Shown: one piece after another, positions 63,184 to 64,000 of the stretch | Position numbering within the stretch: position 1 is the stretch's first letter | How the letters are laid out: every line of letters begins with the position of its first letter | Origin: JAJKIV01 sp036509075 | GTDB lineage: Bacteria; Gemmatimonadota; Gemmatimonadetes; Gemmatimonadales; Gemmatimonadaceae | Direction: 5' to 3' | NCBI GenBank assembly: GCA_036509075.1 | Contig: DATCGG010000298.1 | Coordinates: 8,353 to 72,352 of the forward strand | Length of the DNA stretch: 64,000 nucleotides | Program-made: the position numbers and the translations under genes | The notes under the pieces: model-generated | Databases searched by the model: none | Told to the model about the DNA's origin: nothing | Seen by the model: the letters and a program-made list of their open reading frames with translations, nothing else

Positions 63184-64000
63184 ATGATTGGGTCAGCATC
63201 CATTCGCTCTGTGGCTGCGTCGGCAGCGCTCCTCGTGCTGCTCGTGACGCGCGCGGGTGCACAGTCAGGCCTTCAGCCCGAGGGAACACGGTTCTGGGTG
63301 ACGGCAGGCGGAGCGATCGCCGCGGCGGCACTCCTCGACGAGAGCGCCCGAACCTTCTGGCTCGACCGCCACTCGAGCTTCGCGAGCTCGTTGGCCGACG
63401 CCGGGAATTTCGTTGGAACCGGCAGGAACATCATCGCCGGGCTTGCCGTCACCTACGTCGTCGCCCGGATCACCCACCACCGCAGGACTGCCAACGCCGT
63501 GCTCCGCATCTCCGCCGGATATGCTGTGTCCAACGTGATCGTCGGCGTACTGAAGCCGGTCGTCGGACGGCACCGTCCGGACAGCACGAACGACGCCTGG
63601 CGCTTCAAGCCCTTCTCGACGGAGGGTGAGTGGCATTCGTTCCCGTCGTCCCACGCGGTGCACGCATTTTCGATCGCCGCCGGTGCCGCGATCGCGACGA
63701 GACGATCATGGGTAGCAGCACTGGGATACTCCGCGGCGACGGTGGTCGCGTGGTCGCGTGTGTACGACGATCAGCACTGGACGAGCGACGTCACGACCTC
63801 GGCCGTCATTGGTATGAGCGCGGTCGCGACGACCATGGGCTGGCTCGATCGTCGGTGGCCAGAAAAACGGGAACCGGGAACCGGGAACCGGGAACCGAGG
63901 CTCCACGATGAATCACTGTTCCCGGTTCGGCGGCCGCGCCCCGCGACGCGGCGCCTCCCGGTTCCCTCTATTCCCGATTCCCTATTCCCTATTCCCGAGT
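63184..64000 (+). CDS. PAP2-family phosphatase (3' end beyond window)
   Basis: Reads from ATG 63184 to the window end without a stop. After a signal-like N-terminus (MIGSASIRSVAASAALLVLL) the PAP2 signatures are complete: KPVVGRHRPDS, PSSHAVHAF and SRVYDDQHWTSDV. It probably dephosphorylates lipid or undecaprenyl pyrophosphate at the membrane. The conserved fold ends near WLDRRW (about residue 226). Beyond 63868 the frame runs through the GGGAACC repeat and encodes a low-complexity tail, so the original stop seems to have been replaced by repeat sequence. This gene does not appear if only closed reading frames are listed. Confidence 0.85.
   Translation, partial: MIGSASIRSVAASAALLVLLVTRAGAQSGLQPEGTRFWVTAGGAIAAAALLDESARTFWLDRHSSFASSLADAGNFVGTGRNIIAGLAVTYVVARITHHRRTANAVLRISAGYAVSNVIVGVLKPVVGRHRPDSTNDAWRFKPFSTEGEWHSFPSSHAVHAFSIAAGAAIATRRSWVAALGYSAATVVAWSRVYDDQHWTSDVTTSAVIGMSAVATTMGWLDRRWPEKREPGTGNREPRLHDESLFPVRRPRPATRRLPVPSIPDSLFPIPE
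63869..63928. repeat. GGGAACC tandem plus inverted repeat
   Basis: Four tandem copies of GGGAACC (63869-63896), then GAACCGGGAAC pairs with the inverted GTTCCCGGTTC at 63918-63928. Further iterated TTCCC/ATTCCC units continue to the window end at 64000, so the element is cut by the edge. It lies within the open frame of the PAP2 gene. Confidence 0.7.

Noticed and set aside
63869..63928. CRISPR-like tandem repeat
   Set aside because: Units are seven bases with no spacers and no cas genes are seen; it is a simple palindromic intergenic repeat.

Overview
The window is high-GC (roughly two thirds by eye), gene-dense bacterial chromosome. It has no rRNA, tRNA, CRISPR, phage or insertion-sequence genes that I can see. 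The protein content fits Gemmatimonadota best, with Acidobacteriota second: a PadR regulator beside an FtsX-type permease with a long N-terminal domain, a CBM9/DUF5916 outer-membrane protein, DUF4159, DUF2911, DUF4142, many secreted proteins ending the signal in AQ, and short palindromic intergenic repeats. The assignment is an inference from gene content, not from a marker gene.

Layout. 0-9 kb: a Mn-cupin resembling bacterial hydroxynitrile lyases, then a compact minus-strand operon (LysR regulator, dienelactone hydrolase, quinone oxidoreductase, alpha/beta hydrolase) facing an aldo/keto reductase, a creatininase-family protein, an internally deleted alcohol dehydrogenase remnant, a secreted beta-propeller, a second aldo/keto reductase and a RibD-type reductase. 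9-18 kb: CPA1 antiporter, DoxX, Tat-exported sugar isomerase-like protein, flavin monooxygenase, an esterase, and a coupled ornithine cyclodeaminase-chrB-chrA operon. 18-30 kb: envelope proteins and a copper-related block (CopC-CopD fusion, YcnI, cupredoxin lipoprotein, DUF4142 lipoprotein, SufR-like regulator). 30-40 kb: DUF4159 protein, PadR/permease pair with a large palindromic operator, acetyltransferase, amidohydrolase, and a periplasmic PaoABC-type molybdenum aldehyde oxidoreductase.

40-48 kb is a DNA-repair island: an SF1A (UvrD-like) helicase carrying an inserted DEDDh exonuclease domain, then Ku with a coupled DUF72 gene, and a divergent LigD of PE-LIG-POL order. 48-64 kb: small hydrolase and FabZ-like genes, a cupin, a GH127 glycosidase operon ending in a PAS histidine kinase, a minus-strand operon (thioesterase, small protein, dicarboxylate symporter, RpiB, M55 peptidase), an Fpg/Nei-type DNA glycosylase, DUF302, and a PAP2 phosphatase running off the window end.

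The most striking signal is not a gene. The heptamer CGTTAGG/CCTAACG occurs about 69 times by my hand count, roughly once per 930 bases, on both strands, in all reading frames and between genes. It supplies rare TTA and CTA leucine codons and the stop codons of about ten genes, and in two places one copy provides the stops of both convergent genes.
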